Positions 18,048 to 32,152 of a stretch of 64,000 nt of DNA are shown here, piece by piece (the stretch's first letter is position 1; every line of letters begins with the position of its first letter). This DNA comes from Labrenzia sp. OB1 (GTDB lineage Bacteria > Pseudomonadota > Alphaproteobacteria > Rhizobiales > Stappiaceae): contig NZ_JSEP01000014.1 of the NCBI RefSeq assembly GCF_001624695.1, positions 84,084 through 148,083 on the forward strand, in the 5' to 3' direction. The translations under genes and the position numbers were made by a program. The notes under the pieces are model-generated. The model worked only from the letters and a program-made list of their open reading frames with translations, did no database searches and had not been told where the DNA came from.

Positions 18048-18554
18048 CTACGCTTTCCCCGCTACATATTCCCGGTAATACGCCGAATTCATCACGACCA
18101 CGCCCAGCACCATGTCGTGCAGCAGACGTTTGCGGTCGGAGAACAGGGAGACCAGCAGGACGAGCGGTGTCAGCAGCGAGATGGAGAACCAGAAGAGGAT
18201 GGCGTGGACCGCTGCGAGCAGGGGATAGGGCCGGTCGCCATACCAGAGGCGCATTTCCAGGCCCATGGCGCGCATGCCCGGTGTTGATGACTGCGGGCCA
18301 CCCAGCGTGAAGGCCACATAGATCAATGCGACGGCGGTTGGCAGGATGGCATAGAGCAGGAAGCCGAGACCGAGCGTGAACACGCCGAGCACGAACACCA
18401 ATACCCCGGCCACTAGGGTCAGCAGCGCGATCGCGATCACGTCAATGAAAAAGGCGAAGATCCGGCGGCTGCGGACGCCTGAGAACAGGTCCGGATGAAG
18501 GGCGGCGTCGAACACGTCCTGACGGTCGTATTGCGATGAGGTTTCAACTGACAT
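18048..18554 (-). CDS. RDD family membrane protein
   Basis: 168 residues. Starts with a soluble stretch, then RSRRIFAFFIDVIAIALL (RDD motif: conserved Arg and two Asp; here R..D at about 30-38), further helices and SDRKRLLHDMVLGVVV near 139-154. RDD proteins are small membrane proteins of mostly unknown, sometimes Na+/H+-related, function. Single gene; it lies downstream of ilvA on the same strand. Confidence 0.82.
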   Translation of the reverse strand: MSVETSSQYDRQDVFDAALHPDLFSGVRSRRIFAFFIDVIAIALLTLVAGVLVFVLGVFTLGLGFLLYAILPTAVALIYVAFTLGGPQSSTPGMRAMGLEMRLWYGDRPYPLLAAVHAILFWFSISLLTPLVLLVSLFSDRKRLLHDMVLGVVVMNSAYYREYVAGKA

Positions 18555-18636
18555 GATCCGGCTCCCGGTTTTGTGATGACCTGAATGTGGGAACTTCCGC
18601 AGGGATTCGCAAATCCCGCGTTCTCTTGCGCGGAAG

Positions 18637-18654
18637 AGCGGCGGATCTGCCGCT
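18637..18654 (-). terminator. hairpin downstream of ilvA
   Basis: AGCGGC-GGATCT-GCCGCT stem, eight bases past the ilvA stop. In the minus direction it is followed by CTTCC, in the plus direction by TTTT. A modest terminator candidate. Confidence 0.4.
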
Positions 18655-18662
18655 TTTCCCGT

Positions 18663-22332
<3,670 letters not shown>

Positions 22333-22388
22333 GTGAAGCGGTTCCCGTTACATCTTGAAACGACTCCACTATCGCGTGAGGTGCCAGC

Positions 22389-23423
22389 ATGACCGACGAC
22401 ATCCTGTTTGAAAAACGCGGCCTGGCCGGATTTGTCACCTTGAACCGCCCGAAGGCACTGAACGCGCTCAATCACGCGATGGTCACAGCGCTCGCCGCCC
22501 AGCTCGAGCGCTGGGCGGATGATCCGGACGTGGCTCATGTGGTCGTCACTGGAGCCGGCGAAAAAGCCTTCTGCGCCGGTGGCGACATCCGCAGCATTTA
22601 TGATGCCCGCCAGGCGGGGCAGCTCGACGGGCTCAGCGCCTTTTTCCGCGACGAGTATCTCCTCAATGCGCAGATCAAGACCTATCCGAAACCTTATGTT
22701 GCCCTGATCGACGGGATCGTCATGGGGGGAGGTGTCGGCGTTTCGGTGCACGGTAGCCATCGCGTTGGCACACAAAAGACGCTGTTCGCCATGCCGGAAA
22801 CGGCAATCGGTTTCTTTCCGGATGTGGGCGGCACCTGGTTTCTGCCGCGCATGCCAAAGAGAACAGGCGTCTATTGCGCCCTGAGCGCGGGACGCGTGAA
22901 GCAGGGCGACGCATTGGCAACCGGCGTGCTGACCCATGCAATCGATGAAACATCCCTGCCGTATCTGGAAAAGGCGCTGGAAACCGCGAGCGACATCGGC
23001 GCGGCTCTGGCACCCTATCTGGTCACGCCGGAGAAGGGGCCGTTGAGCGGGAACGCGGACCTGATCGAACAGGTGTTTTCAGCAGGGTCGGTCGAGGAAA
23101 TTCTGGAACGCCTCGAAAATTCCCGGGACGCCTTCGCGCAAAAGACGCTGGAATCAATTCACCAGAAATCGCCGACAAGCGTGTTGATCGCCTTTGAGCA
23201 GATGCAGCGCGGTGCGCAGCTTTCCTTTGACGACTGCATGCGGCTCGAATACCGCATCCTGTGCCGGATTCTCCAGAGTGAGGATTTTTTCGAAGGCATT
23301 CGCGCGGTGCTGGTCGACAAGGATCAGGATCCGAAATGGGTGCCTTCCCACTTCAGTCAGGTGGACAGGGCCGGTCTGGCGTCGTATTTCGAGAAACCGT
23401 CTGTTGGGGATCTTCCACTTTAA
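22389..23423 (+). CDS. 3-hydroxyisobutyryl-CoA hydrolase, enoyl-CoA hydratase superfamily
   Basis: 344-residue crotonase-fold protein. AFCAGGDIRSIYD near 57-69 (oxyanion hole), DGIVMGGGVGVSVHG near 108-122 and MPETAIGFFPDVGGTWFLPR near 133-152 are the HIBCH signatures; crotonases proper are about 260 residues. Hydrolyses 3-hydroxyisobutyryl-CoA in valine catabolism. Lies 56 bases after the acyl-CoA dehydrogenase. Confidence 0.9.
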   Translation: MTDDILFEKRGLAGFVTLNRPKALNALNHAMVTALAAQLERWADDPDVAHVVVTGAGEKAFCAGGDIRSIYDARQAGQLDGLSAFFRDEYLLNAQIKTYPKPYVALIDGIVMGGGVGVSVHGSHRVGTQKTLFAMPETAIGFFPDVGGTWFLPRMPKRTGVYCALSAGRVKQGDALATGVLTHAIDETSLPYLEKALETASDIGAALAPYLVTPEKGPLSGNADLIEQVFSAGSVEEILERLENSRDAFAQKTLESIHQKSPTSVLIAFEQMQRGAQLSFDDCMRLEYRILCRILQSEDFFEGIRAVLVDKDQDPKWVPSHFSQVDRAGLASYFEKPSVGDLPL

Positions 23424-23441
23424 TCCGGGACCGGACCGCGC

Positions 23442-23861
23442 ATGATTACCAGTTTTCAGGACTTGATCGACTCCCGCCCGCCGTGGAGCACCGTTCTGGT
23501 CTGGTATCTGCGCGCGATGGCGATTCTTCTGATTGGTGGCGGCGTCATTTACTGGGCGCGGATAATCGGCATCGTCGAATGGCGCGGCCTGTGGTTCTGG
23601 GATATGCCCGTCGCCCTTCAGGGCGCGATCGTGTTCTTCGCGGTGCTGGATCTGGTCGCGGCAACCGGCCTTTGGTTGACCGTCTCCTGGGGAACGGTCA
23701 TGTGGCTGTTCCGCTGCTTCAGCCAGATCGTCATGCACACGATCTTTTCCGATCTCTATGGCCGGCGGCCCTATGAGATTGCCTTCTACCTGCTGACAAT
23801 CGCGATCTTCGGCTTGCTGGTCTACCTGATGGACAGGGAAAACCGCGCCGGTTCCGGCTGA
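23442..23861 (+). CDS. small membrane protein, probably DUF6163 family
   Basis: 139 residues with four predicted membrane helices (about 24-40, 58-78, 83-103, 113-130) and several tryptophans. I associate this protein with the DUF6163 family of unknown function, often seen in Hyphomicrobiales, but that name needs a profile search. It lies 18 bases after the hydrolase gene inside the valine operon, before 3-hydroxyisobutyrate dehydrogenase. Confidence 0.7.
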   Translation: MITSFQDLIDSRPPWSTVLVWYLRAMAILLIGGGVIYWARIIGIVEWRGLWFWDMPVALQGAIVFFAVLDLVAATGLWLTVSWGTVMWLFRCFSQIVMHTIFSDLYGRRPYEIAFYLLTIAIFGLLVYLMDRENRAGSG

Positions 23862-23971
23862 CGCTGGCCCGGGTTCGGGTTGACTGGATATCGGCCCTGT
23901 TGATTCCGGGCGTGAACTGCTTCGCACAACAGATTCAAAAACATCACCAATTTTCTTTCGGGAGAAACGCA

Positions 23972-24865
23972 ATGGCACAGACAATCGGGTTCATCGGGCT
24001 TGGCAATATGGGTGGCCCGATGGCGGTCAATCTCGTCAAGGCCGGACACAAGGTGCTCGGCTTCGATCTGTCTGCGCAGTCCATGTCTGCCCATGCCGAT
24101 GCCGGTGGTGAAAAGGCGGCAGGTATTGCAGAACTCGCGGCCGCCGCGGATATAATCGTGACGATGCTGCCGGCGGGCAAACATGTGCGCCAGATCTATC
24201 AGGGCGAGGGCGGCATTCTGGAAAATGCCAAACCGGGCACATTGCTGATCGACAGTTCGACCATCGATGTGGACAGCGCCCGCGCGGTGATCGCGGCGGC
24301 CACCGAAAAGGGTATGCCCATGGTCGATGCGCCAGTCTCCGGGGGCGTCACCGGGGCTGCCGCCGGAACGCTGACCTTCATGGTGGGCGGAGCCGATGAC
24401 GCCTATGAGGCGGCCAAACCCTATCTCGACATCATGGGCAAGACGATCGTGCATGCGGGTGGTGCCGGCAATGGCCAGGCAGCCAAAATCTGCAACAACA
24501 TGATCCTGGGCATTTCCATGATCGGCGTGTCCGAAGCTTTCGTGCTGGCGGAACGGCTTGGCCTCGACGCACAGAAACTCTTCGACATTTCCTCCACCGC
24601 ATCGGGCCAGTGCTGGGCGCTGACGTCCTATTGCCCGGTGCCGGGTCCACTGCCGGCCAGTCCGGCGAACCGGGACTACCAGCCCGGCTTTGCCGCCGCG
24701 ATGATGCTCAAGGATCTGAAGTTGGCACAGGAGGCCGCGAATTCCTCCGGCGCGGCAACGCCACTGGGCGCTGAAGCAGCGTCCCTCTATGCGCTGTTCT
24801 GCAACTCGGGTGGGGAAAGCCAGGATTTCTCTGCCATTGTGAAGTTCCTGCGGGGATCATCATAA
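23972..24865 (+). CDS. mmsB: 3-hydroxyisobutyrate dehydrogenase
   Basis: Oxidises 3-hydroxyisobutyrate to methylmalonate semialdehyde with NAD. 297 residues from ATG 23972 (SD GGGAGA at 23960-23965). Seen: Rossmann GFIGLGNMGGPMAVNL, substrate loop DAPVSGGVTGAAAGTLTFMVGG near 117-138 and the catalytic lysine in GNGQAAKICNNM near 165-176. Third enzyme of the valine block. Confidence 0.93.
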   Translation: MAQTIGFIGLGNMGGPMAVNLVKAGHKVLGFDLSAQSMSAHADAGGEKAAGIAELAAAADIIVTMLPAGKHVRQIYQGEGGILENAKPGTLLIDSSTIDVDSARAVIAAATEKGMPMVDAPVSGGVTGAAAGTLTFMVGGADDAYEAAKPYLDIMGKTIVHAGGAGNGQAAKICNNMILGISMIGVSEAFVLAERLGLDAQKLFDISSTASGQCWALTSYCPVPGPLPASPANRDYQPGFAAAMMLKDLKLAQEAANSSGAATPLGAEAASLYALFCNSGGESQDFSAIVKFLRGSS

Positions 24866-25020
24866 ACAATGTATTAAATGACCCCTTCAAAGACCTCGTG
24901 AAAATTAACCAATGATTCAGCGTGTCTCTTAAGCAGATTTTAGAATCGGTCGGTTAAATTGCTTAGTAAGGCGGGAATAATATCCGTCGAAAGACAGGTA
25001 CTTGAAGAGGCGCAATTACA

Positions 25021-25536
25021 ATGATTACAGCAAGCAGGGCAGTTGACGCTGTTGCACCGAGCCAGAGTGAAGAAGCGGAAATCAAGCCGCTTTATCTCGA
25101 GGCTCTGACGCTCGTAGAGCGGCTGCACCGACGTCTTCTCGACGTTATCAAGGATGAGTTCGATCGTATGGGCCGGTCAGATGTCAACAGCGTGCAGGCA
25201 CTGCTGCTGTTCAACATCGGCGATTCGGAACTGACGGCCGGTGAGCTGCGCACGCGCGGTTATTACCTGGGATCGAATGTTTCCTACAATCTGAAGAAAC
25301 TGGTCGAAACCGGTTACATCCACCACCAGCGTTCCCGTATGGACCGCCGCTCCGTTCGCGTCAGCCTGACGGAAAAGGGCGGGGAAGTGGCGAAGATCGT
25401 CAACGATCTTTACGAGCGTCACGTTCTGTCGGTCGAACAGGTCGGTGAAATCGGACCAGAGGACTTCGCGGTTCTCAACAAGTCCCTTCGCCGCCTCGAG
25501 CGGTTCTGGACTGACCAGATCCTGTACCGCCTTTAA
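25021..25536 (+). CDS. ldtR: MarR family regulator, LdtR type
   Basis: 171-residue winged-helix regulator. The long N-terminus, RLHRRLLDVIKDEFDRMGRSDVNSVQALLLFNIGD and RTRGYYLGSNVSYNLKKLVETGYIHHQRS (recognition helix and wing; in segments over 38-105) match LdtR of Sinorhizobium and Liberibacter, which controls the neighbouring L,D-transpeptidase gene and osmotic-stress tolerance. The same neighbour is present here, 426 bases downstream. Confidence 0.88.
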   Translation: MITASRAVDAVAPSQSEEAEIKPLYLEALTLVERLHRRLLDVIKDEFDRMGRSDVNSVQALLLFNIGDSELTAGELRTRGYYLGSNVSYNLKKLVETGYIHHQRSRMDRRSVRVSLTEKGGEVAKIVNDLYERHVLSVEQVGEIGPEDFAVLNKSLRRLERFWTDQILYRL

Positions 25537-25566
25537 GGGCAGACAGCAGACACATTTGAGTTTGAT

Positions 25567-25599
25567 AAGCACCGCCCACCGGGCGGTGCTTTCTTTTTT
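25567..25599 (+). terminator. rho-independent terminator after ldtR
   Basis: Perfect 11-bp stem AAGCACCGCCC / GGGCGGTGCTT with an ACC loop, followed by TTCTTTTTT; 30 bases after the stop. Clear intrinsic terminator. Confidence 0.92.
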
Positions 25600-25962
25600 G
25601 CCGCCTCACGCAGATTTGCGTTTCCATGCGACCGAATTCTTTCAAAATACCTGCGTTGATGACAGGCCTGAAATGAGTTGCTGTCATCGACATCTTTAGG
25701 TCACATTGAAATGGCTTTGTGCGGTGCTTCCAGCAAGATTTCGGTTAAAAAATCAAGCGATTTGTTAACTCCCTTACGTTAGGAATCGGAGCTGGTAAAT
25801 GTGGTGCGGTACGTATCAATTCGTCATCCGGGCCTCAGGCACGACATCAGCGGACGTCCGGTCGCAACCGCTTGTTCGTCAGGAAGTTGATTGAATTTAA
25901 GGTGTCAGGGCACGTTGTTCGCGATCGGTTGAACAAAAGGTGCTTGTAAGACAGGTCAGCGC
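25600..25962. other. ldtP upstream region
   Basis: About 360 bases after the ldtR terminator, AT-richer towards 25740-25790. It should contain the ldtP promoter and an LdtR site; a small dyad AAATC-AAGC-GATTT occurs at 25749-25762. No gene recognised. Confidence 0.4.
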
Positions 25963-27276
25963 GTGAAACGCAGCAAGATGGGGTCGGCAATGAACCTTTT
26001 ATCCGGACAGTTCGGGATAAAGCTTCACCACGGATGGATTACTCGGCGGACGCTCGGGAGCCTGTGCGCACTCGGGATCGTGGCGCCGCTTATGGCGGGT
26101 GCCCAGGCGCAGGCGCAATCCTCCGGCCAACAGGTTGAGTGGGCCGATAACTTCGACATCGCCACGGACAACATCAAGGAAGTGAAGTCGTCCGCACCGA
26201 CATTGTCGCCGGAAACGGCTGATTACATTTCTGTCGCCATCGACCGCTATCAGCGCATCGTGCAGGCCGGCGGCTGGGGTATGGTCACGCCCGGTGGCAA
26301 GCCGCTGAGAATCGGTGCGAAAGACCCGCGCGTTGTCGAACTGCGCCGCCGCCTGATCGTTTCCGGCGATCTTGAGCAGCAGGCAGGCCTGTCCAACACG
26401 TTCGATTCCTACGTGGACACGGCCCTGCGCCGCTTTCAGCTTCGTCACGGTCTGATCCCGGACGGCGTGATGGGCGAGGGCACGGTGACCGCGCTGAACA
26501 TTCCCGCCGATGTGCGTCTGCGCCAGCTTGAAACCAACATGATCCGCATGCGCTCCATGTCCGGTTTCCTTGGTGACCGCTATGTGATGGTGAATATTCC
26601 GGCTGCCGAAATCGAAGCGGTCGAGAACGGCCGTGTGCGGTCCCGTCATACCGCCGTTGTCGGCAAGATCGACCGTCAGACGCCGATCCTGAACAGCAAG
26701 ATTTACGAACTGAACTTCAATCCCTACTGGACAGTGCCCGTCTCCATCATCCGCAAGGACCTGATCCCCAAGATGAATGAGGACTCGCAATATCTGGCGA
26801 AGAACAACATCCGCATCTTCGACTGGAGCGGGAACGAAATGTCCTGGCAGCAGATCGACTGGAACACCGAAGAGGCGACCCAGTACCGGTTCACACAGGA
26901 TCCGGGATCGGACAATTCACTCGGCTCCGTACGCATCAACTTCCACAACAAGCACCAGGTCTATCTGCACGACACTCCGTCCAAGACTTTGTTCGGCGAA
27001 GACTACCGGTTTCATTCGTCCGGTTGCGTGCGTGTTCAGAACGTGCGTGAGCTTGTGACGTGGCTTCTGCAATCGACCACCCCGGACTGGGACCGCACCC
27101 GCGTGGATTCGGTCATCCGCACCGGCGAGCGTGAAGACGTGAAGCTGAAAGGTCAGATTCCTCTCTACCTGACCTATGTCACCGCCTGGGCCAATGCGGA
27201 CGGCGTCGTGCATTTTCGCGAGGATATCTACAATCGGGACGATCTCTACGGTACCGGTACACAGGCCCGTCTCTGA
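25963..27276 (+). CDS. ldtP: L,D-transpeptidase (YkuD domain), LdtP type
   Basis: Cross-links or remodels peptidoglycan (3-3 links or lipoprotein attachment) in the periplasm. 437 residues: signal region with a twin-Arg-like pair (WITRRTLGSLCALGIVAPLM, cleavage near AQAQA 50), peptidoglycan-binding domain (DPRVVELRRRL...GLIPDGVMGEGTVTALN, about 122-185), and a YkuD catalytic domain (about 205-370) ending in HSSGCVRVQN with the catalytic Cys near 355. The first start is GTG 25963; ATG 25978 or 25990 would give a shorter leader. Probably controlled by LdtR. Confidence 0.92.
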   Translation: MKRSKMGSAMNLLSGQFGIKLHHGWITRRTLGSLCALGIVAPLMAGAQAQAQSSGQQVEWADNFDIATDNIKEVKSSAPTLSPETADYISVAIDRYQRIVQAGGWGMVTPGGKPLRIGAKDPRVVELRRRLIVSGDLEQQAGLSNTFDSYVDTALRRFQLRHGLIPDGVMGEGTVTALNIPADVRLRQLETNMIRMRSMSGFLGDRYVMVNIPAAEIEAVENGRVRSRHTAVVGKIDRQTPILNSKIYELNFNPYWTVPVSIIRKDLIPKMNEDSQYLAKNNIRIFDWSGNEMSWQQIDWNTEEATQYRFTQDPGSDNSLGSVRINFHNKHQVYLHDTPSKTLFGEDYRFHSSGCVRVQNVRELVTWLLQSTTPDWDRTRVDSVIRTGEREDVKLKGQIPLYLTYVTAWANADGVVHFREDIYNRDDLYGTGTQARL

Positions 27277-27316
27277 CGCGGTTTCCGGCACGACAACCCG
27301 ATCTTTATGTTCACTG

Positions 27317-27349
27317 CGAAACGCCGGCCTTGATCAGACCGGCGTTTCG
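27317..27349 (+). terminator. hairpin after ldtP
   Basis: Perfect 11-bp stem CGAAACGCCGG / CCGGCGTTTCG with an 11-base loop, 40 bases after the stop. No T run follows, so termination is likely but not certain; the next gene starts 35 bases later. Confidence 0.55.
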
Positions 27350-27384
27350 TGGATTCTGGGGGTCTGCGCGCAAGGATCGATAAC

Positions 27385-27612
27385 ATGAGTCGCGAGCCGA
27401 AGTCCGGCGAGATCTATCTTGAATTCCGTTCTGTCGGCCGTCAGGTCCAGGTGATCGCGATGGATGCCGCGACCGGTATCGAAGTGTCAGCGTTCGGACC
27501 GAATTCTGCTTCCCAGGGAGATCTGAAACGGATCGCCATCCGTAAGCTTCAACGCCGGATAGAGCAGGAACGCGAAGCAGCCGGCGGACGGTCCGACCCG
27601 TCGCTTTACTGA
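27385..27612 (+). CDS. small conserved protein, probably DUF6898 family
   Basis: 75 residues, no membrane segment: an N-terminal beta-rich part (GEIYLEFRSVGRQVQVIAMDA) and a C-terminal helix rich in Arg and Glu. I recognise it as a small protein common in Hyphomicrobiales, probably DUF6898; function unknown. ATG 27385 has AAGGA nine bases upstream. The frame continues upstream but through the hairpin. Confidence 0.65.
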   Translation: MSREPKSGEIYLEFRSVGRQVQVIAMDAATGIEVSAFGPNSASQGDLKRIAIRKLQRRIEQEREAAGGRSDPSLY

Positions 27613-27762
27613 ATGATCCGGCCGATTTGACCGCTCTCTCCGGCTCCGGTCATGGCGTTCGGGCCACAGCGTCGTTTTCAAGTTGGCGTGCGTCGGTAAG
27701 ACCCTTGGTTCTTCCCGGGGCCTGTGTTAATTCCTCGCCTCGAGTTGGCTTGGCCGTCGCAG

Positions 27763-27945
27763 GGCGTTGCTTGACCTGCAAGACGCCGTGACCCGGTCAA
27801 TGCGCCGGGGCTCCGCCAGAAAGGCCGATGCGGCTGTGAGCCCCGGTCGCCGGAATCGAGTTGCTGGAACGCATCCGGGGGAGAACCTTGCATGCGGACA
27901 GTTGTGAAAAATGGCCTGACAACAGGGCCGCGAAACAAGGCCCTG
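27763..27945 (+). promoter_or_regulatory. structured leader upstream of glyA
   Basis: The 362-base spacer before glyA can fold: CCGGGGCTC (27805-27813) pairs perfectly with GAGCCCCGG (27838-27846) around a loop that itself contains a GCC-AGAAA-GGC stem; CAGGGCC (27923-27929) pairs with GGCCCTG (27939-27945); and a bulged stem is possible near 27763-27786. The SD (AAGGA) for glyA follows at 27963. No known riboswitch consensus was recognised. Confidence 0.4.
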
Positions 27946-27974
27946 CAATCGGGCCGTAGAACAAGGATGGTGCG

Positions 27975-29285
<1,311 letters not shown>

Positions 29286-29314
29286 TCGACGGGTCCCGTC
29301 AGGAGCTTTGAAAG

Positions 29315-29791
29315 ATGAGATGTCCGTTTTGCGGCGGCGAGGAAACCCAGGTCAAGGATTCCCGCCCGACCGAGGACAACACCGCCATCCGTCGGCGCAG
29401 GATCTGCAACACCTGCGGCGGCCGTTTCACGACATTCGAACGGGTTCAGCTGCGTGAGCTGATGGTGCTGAAACGTTCCGGCCGCCGGGTTCCCTTCGAC
29501 CGGGAAAAACTGATGCGCTCCGTGCAGATCGCTGTGCGCAAGCGTCCCGTCGATCCGGAAAAGATCGAACGCATGGTCAGCGGCATCGTCCGCCAGCTGG
29601 AAAGTTCGGGTGAAAGTGAAATCACCGCGGAAACCATCGGCAATCATGTGATGGAAGGCCTGAAGGCTATCGACGACGTCGCCTATGTGCGCTTTGCCTC
29701 CGTTTACAGGAATTTCCGTGAAGCCAAGGATTTCGAAGCACTTCTGGACGAACTCAGCGACCCTGAGAAACATCCCGTCAAAGACAACTGA
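29315..29791 (+). CDS. nrdR: transcriptional repressor NrdR
   Basis: Zn-finger and ATP-cone regulator that represses ribonucleotide reductase genes when dATP is high. 158 residues: CPFCGG..., [17 protein letters not shown] (four-Cys zinc ribbon) and an ATP-cone from about 49-139. SD AGGAG at 29301-29305. Typically sits between glyA and ribD in this group, as here. Confidence 0.97.
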   Translation: MRCPFCGGEETQVKDSRPTEDNTAIRRRRICNTCGGRFTTFERVQLRELMVLKRSGRRVPFDREKLMRSVQIAVRKRPVDPEKIERMVSGIVRQLESSGESEITAETIGNHVMEGLKAIDDVAYVRFASVYRNFREAKDFEALLDELSDPEKHPVKDN

Positions 29792-29811
29792 CCCGTTGCA
29801 ACCGGCTTTTC

Positions 29812-30936
29812 ATGTCAGCTAATCCCGATCTCGATGAGCGCTTCATGGCGGCGGCCGAACGTCTGGCCCGCCGCGGGCTCGGCCACGTCTGGCCGAACCC
29901 TTCCGTGGCCGCCCTGATCGTCCGTGAAAACGAGGACGGCCCGGTTCTGGTCGGACGGGGTGTGACGTCGCGCCCGGGCATGGCCCATGCGGAAGTGAAT
30001 GCGCTCAACCAGGCAGGAGACAAGGCAAGAGGCGCGGCGTGCTACGTGACGCTCGAGCCGTGCTCCCACTATGGCCGCACGCCGCCGTGTGCGCTCTCGC
30101 TGATCAATGCCGGCATCAGCCGCGTGATCGTCGGGATGCTGGACCCGAACCCCCGAGTTGCCGGCCGCGGCGTGAAAATGCTGGAAGATGCCGGGATCGA
30201 AGTCACTGTGGGCGTGCGCGAAGCGTCTATGAAGGTGCTTTATCACGGGTTCACGATGCGTCAGCTCCGGCAGCGGCCGCATGTGTTCCTGAAGCTCGCT
30301 GCTTCACGGGACGGATGTATCGGCAAGGCCGGGGAGGGGCAGATCAGGATTTCCGGGGATCTGTCGATGCGCAAGGTGCACGGCTTCCGGGCTGCCTACG
30401 ATGCCATTCTGATCGGCTCGGGCACGGCGCTCGCGGACGATCCGCAACTGACCTGCCGTCTGCCCGGACTTGCGGGCCGCTCGCCCGTCCGTGTGGTCGT
30501 CGACCGCTTCGCGCACCTGCCTGTTGGATCGAAACTCGTGCGCACCTGCGTGGATGTTCCGGTCTGGCTGATTTGCGGAAACGCCGCGGACCCCGACAGC
30601 CTTGATGCCCTGGCGGAGGCCGGGGTGAATATCATCCGCGTCCCGGCGTCCGAAACCGGCATCGCCCCGTCCGTCATCCTCAGCGCGCTGGCAACCCGTG
30701 GCATCACGTGCCTGATGGTGGAGGGCGGAGCGCGGATAGCGTCCTCCTTCCTGACCGCCGATCTTGTGGATGACCTTTGTGTGGTTACCGGCGATATCCA
30801 GATCGGCGCGGGCGGCATACCGGCTCTGCATGGCCTTGACCTTGCAGATGTTCTTCAGGACCCCAGATTCGAGCGTGTGGATGCCGGTAAATTCGGGCCG
30901 GACAGCTTTATCTATTTGAGGCGGAGTGGAGCCTGA
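29812..30936 (+). CDS. ribD: bifunctional riboflavin deaminase/reductase RibD
   Basis: Carries out steps two and three of riboflavin synthesis. 374 residues: N-terminal deaminase with HAEVNAL near 61 and VTLEPCSHYGRTPPC near 78-92 (zinc ligands His and two Cys), and a C-terminal reductase from about 158 (FLKLAASRDGCIG, GSGTALADDPQLT, MVEGGARIASSF). Start 20 bases after nrdR. Confidence 0.96.
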   Translation: MSANPDLDERFMAAAERLARRGLGHVWPNPSVAALIVRENEDGPVLVGRGVTSRPGMAHAEVNALNQAGDKARGAACYVTLEPCSHYGRTPPCALSLINAGISRVIVGMLDPNPRVAGRGVKMLEDAGIEVTVGVREASMKVLYHGFTMRQLRQRPHVFLKLAASRDGCIGKAGEGQIRISGDLSMRKVHGFRAAYDAILIGSGTALADDPQLTCRLPGLAGRSPVRVVVDRFAHLPVGSKLVRTCVDVPVWLICGNAADPDSLDALAEAGVNIIRVPASETGIAPSVILSALATRGITCLMVEGGARIASSFLTADLVDDLCVVTGDIQIGAGGIPALHGLDLADVLQDPRFERVDAGKFGPDSFIYLRRSGA

Positions 30937-30937
30937 C

Positions 30938-31549
30938 ATGTTTACCGGCATTGTGACCGACCTTGGCGAAATTCTTTCCATCGAAGACGTTCCGGCGGGC
31001 AAACGTACCCGGATACGCACCGCATTTGACACGGAAAGCTTCGATATCGGAGCCTCTATCTCCTGTGCGGGTGTCTGCCACACTGTTACCGCCAAGGACA
31101 ACGCTCCGGACGGCAACTGGTTCGATGTGGTCTCCGCCGCCGAAACGCTCGCTCTGACAACCGTCTCGGATTGGCAGACCGGCCAGAACGTCAATCTGGA
31201 ACGGTCCCTGACAATGGGGGCGGAGCTCGGCGGGCATCTGGTGCTGGGGCATGTGGACGGTGTCGCGACCGTCACCAGGCGAGAAGACCATCCGGAGTCC
31301 GTTTATTTTCAGTTCGAAGCGCCCGCGGAAGCCGCGCCCTTCATCGCCAAAAAGGGCTCCGTCGCCCTGGATGGCACTTCGTTGACGGTCAATGAGGTCG
31401 ACGGGCTGCTGTTTTCCGTGTTCCTCATCCCGCATACGCTGGAAGTGACCACATGGTCTGACCGTCAGGTGGGAGACAGGATCAATCTTGAAGTGGACAT
31501 GATGGCCCGCTATGCGGCCCGTCTCGCAGAGTTCAGCAGGATTGATTAA
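30938..31549 (+). CDS. ribE: riboflavin synthase, alpha chain
   Basis: Dismutates two lumazine molecules to riboflavin. 203 residues made of two similar halves: MFTGIVTDLGEI at the start, GHLVLGHVDGVATV near 92-105, and a second SVALDGTSLTVNEVDG. The ATG at 30938 was chosen (one base after the ribD stop) because MFTGI is the invariant N-terminus. Confidence 0.96.
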   Translation: MFTGIVTDLGEILSIEDVPAGKRTRIRTAFDTESFDIGASISCAGVCHTVTAKDNAPDGNWFDVVSAAETLALTTVSDWQTGQNVNLERSLTMGAELGGHLVLGHVDGVATVTRREDHPESVYFQFEAPAEAAPFIAKKGSVALDGTSLTVNEVDGLLFSVFLIPHTLEVTTWSDRQVGDRINLEVDMMARYAARLAEFSRID

Positions 31550-31697
31550 AGACGCAACGTCATTCCGGACGTGAGCTGTTGTTGTTAAACACGATTGCGA
31601 TGTGGTGCGGTCGCCACGGGGCGATCCTGTATGAATGACTGGACAAACCGGGGCAGACGTGGTTCCTGTCGCGGCCTGATACTGGATGGTAAAACCC

Positions 31698-32147
31698 ATG
31701 AGCGCTGCCCCGAAACTGCTGATCATAGAAGCCCGCTTCTACGAGGATCTTGCCGACGCGCTCGCAGAAGGTGCTGTGAAGGCGATTGAAGCTGCGGGCG
31801 CCAGTTATGAACGGATCGCCGTTCCGGGTGTGCTGGAGATCCCGGCCGCCTTGTCCATGGCGATGACAGCCATGGAAAATGAGGGCGAACTGTACGACGG
31901 TTTCGTGCTTCTGGGCGTCGTGATCAGGGGCGAAACCTCGCATTACGACATTGTCGCCAATGAATCGAACCGGGCCATCATGGACCTGATCATTGACGCT
32001 GATCTCGCCGTCGGCAACGGCATCCTGACCGTAGAAAACGGCGATCAGGCATGGGCCCGTGCGAAGGTGAACGACAAGAACAAGGGCGGGGCTGCTGCTG
32101 ATGCGGCCCTTCAGATGATCGCCCTGCGCGAACGGCTTGGAGTATAA
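31698..32147 (+). CDS. ribH: 6,7-dimethyl-8-ribityllumazine synthase
   Basis: Makes the riboflavin precursor lumazine from the RibD product and 3,4-dihydroxy-2-butanone phosphate. 149 residues: [45 protein letters not shown] (catalytic His) in order. ATG 31698 preferred; ATG 31686 is four codons upstream and also possible. The 148-base spacer before it does not show the conserved FMN riboswitch sequence. Confidence 0.95.
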   Translation: MSAAPKLLIIEARFYEDLADALAEGAVKAIEAAGASYERIAVPGVLEIPAALSMAMTAMENEGELYDGFVLLGVVIRGETSHYDIVANESNRAIMDLIIDADLAVGNGILTVENGDQAWARAKVNDKNKGGAAADAALQMIALRERLGV

Positions 32148-32152
32148 GAAAA

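Noticed and set aside
27317..27384. Upstream extension of the DUF6898-like ORF to 27349
   Set aside because: Would start inside the ldtP hairpin; ATG 27385 has the better SD.
31550..31697. FMN riboswitch before ribH
   Set aside because: The spacer lacks the conserved RFN sequence elements (such as the AGGG..CCC and ACCGGCGGT segments).
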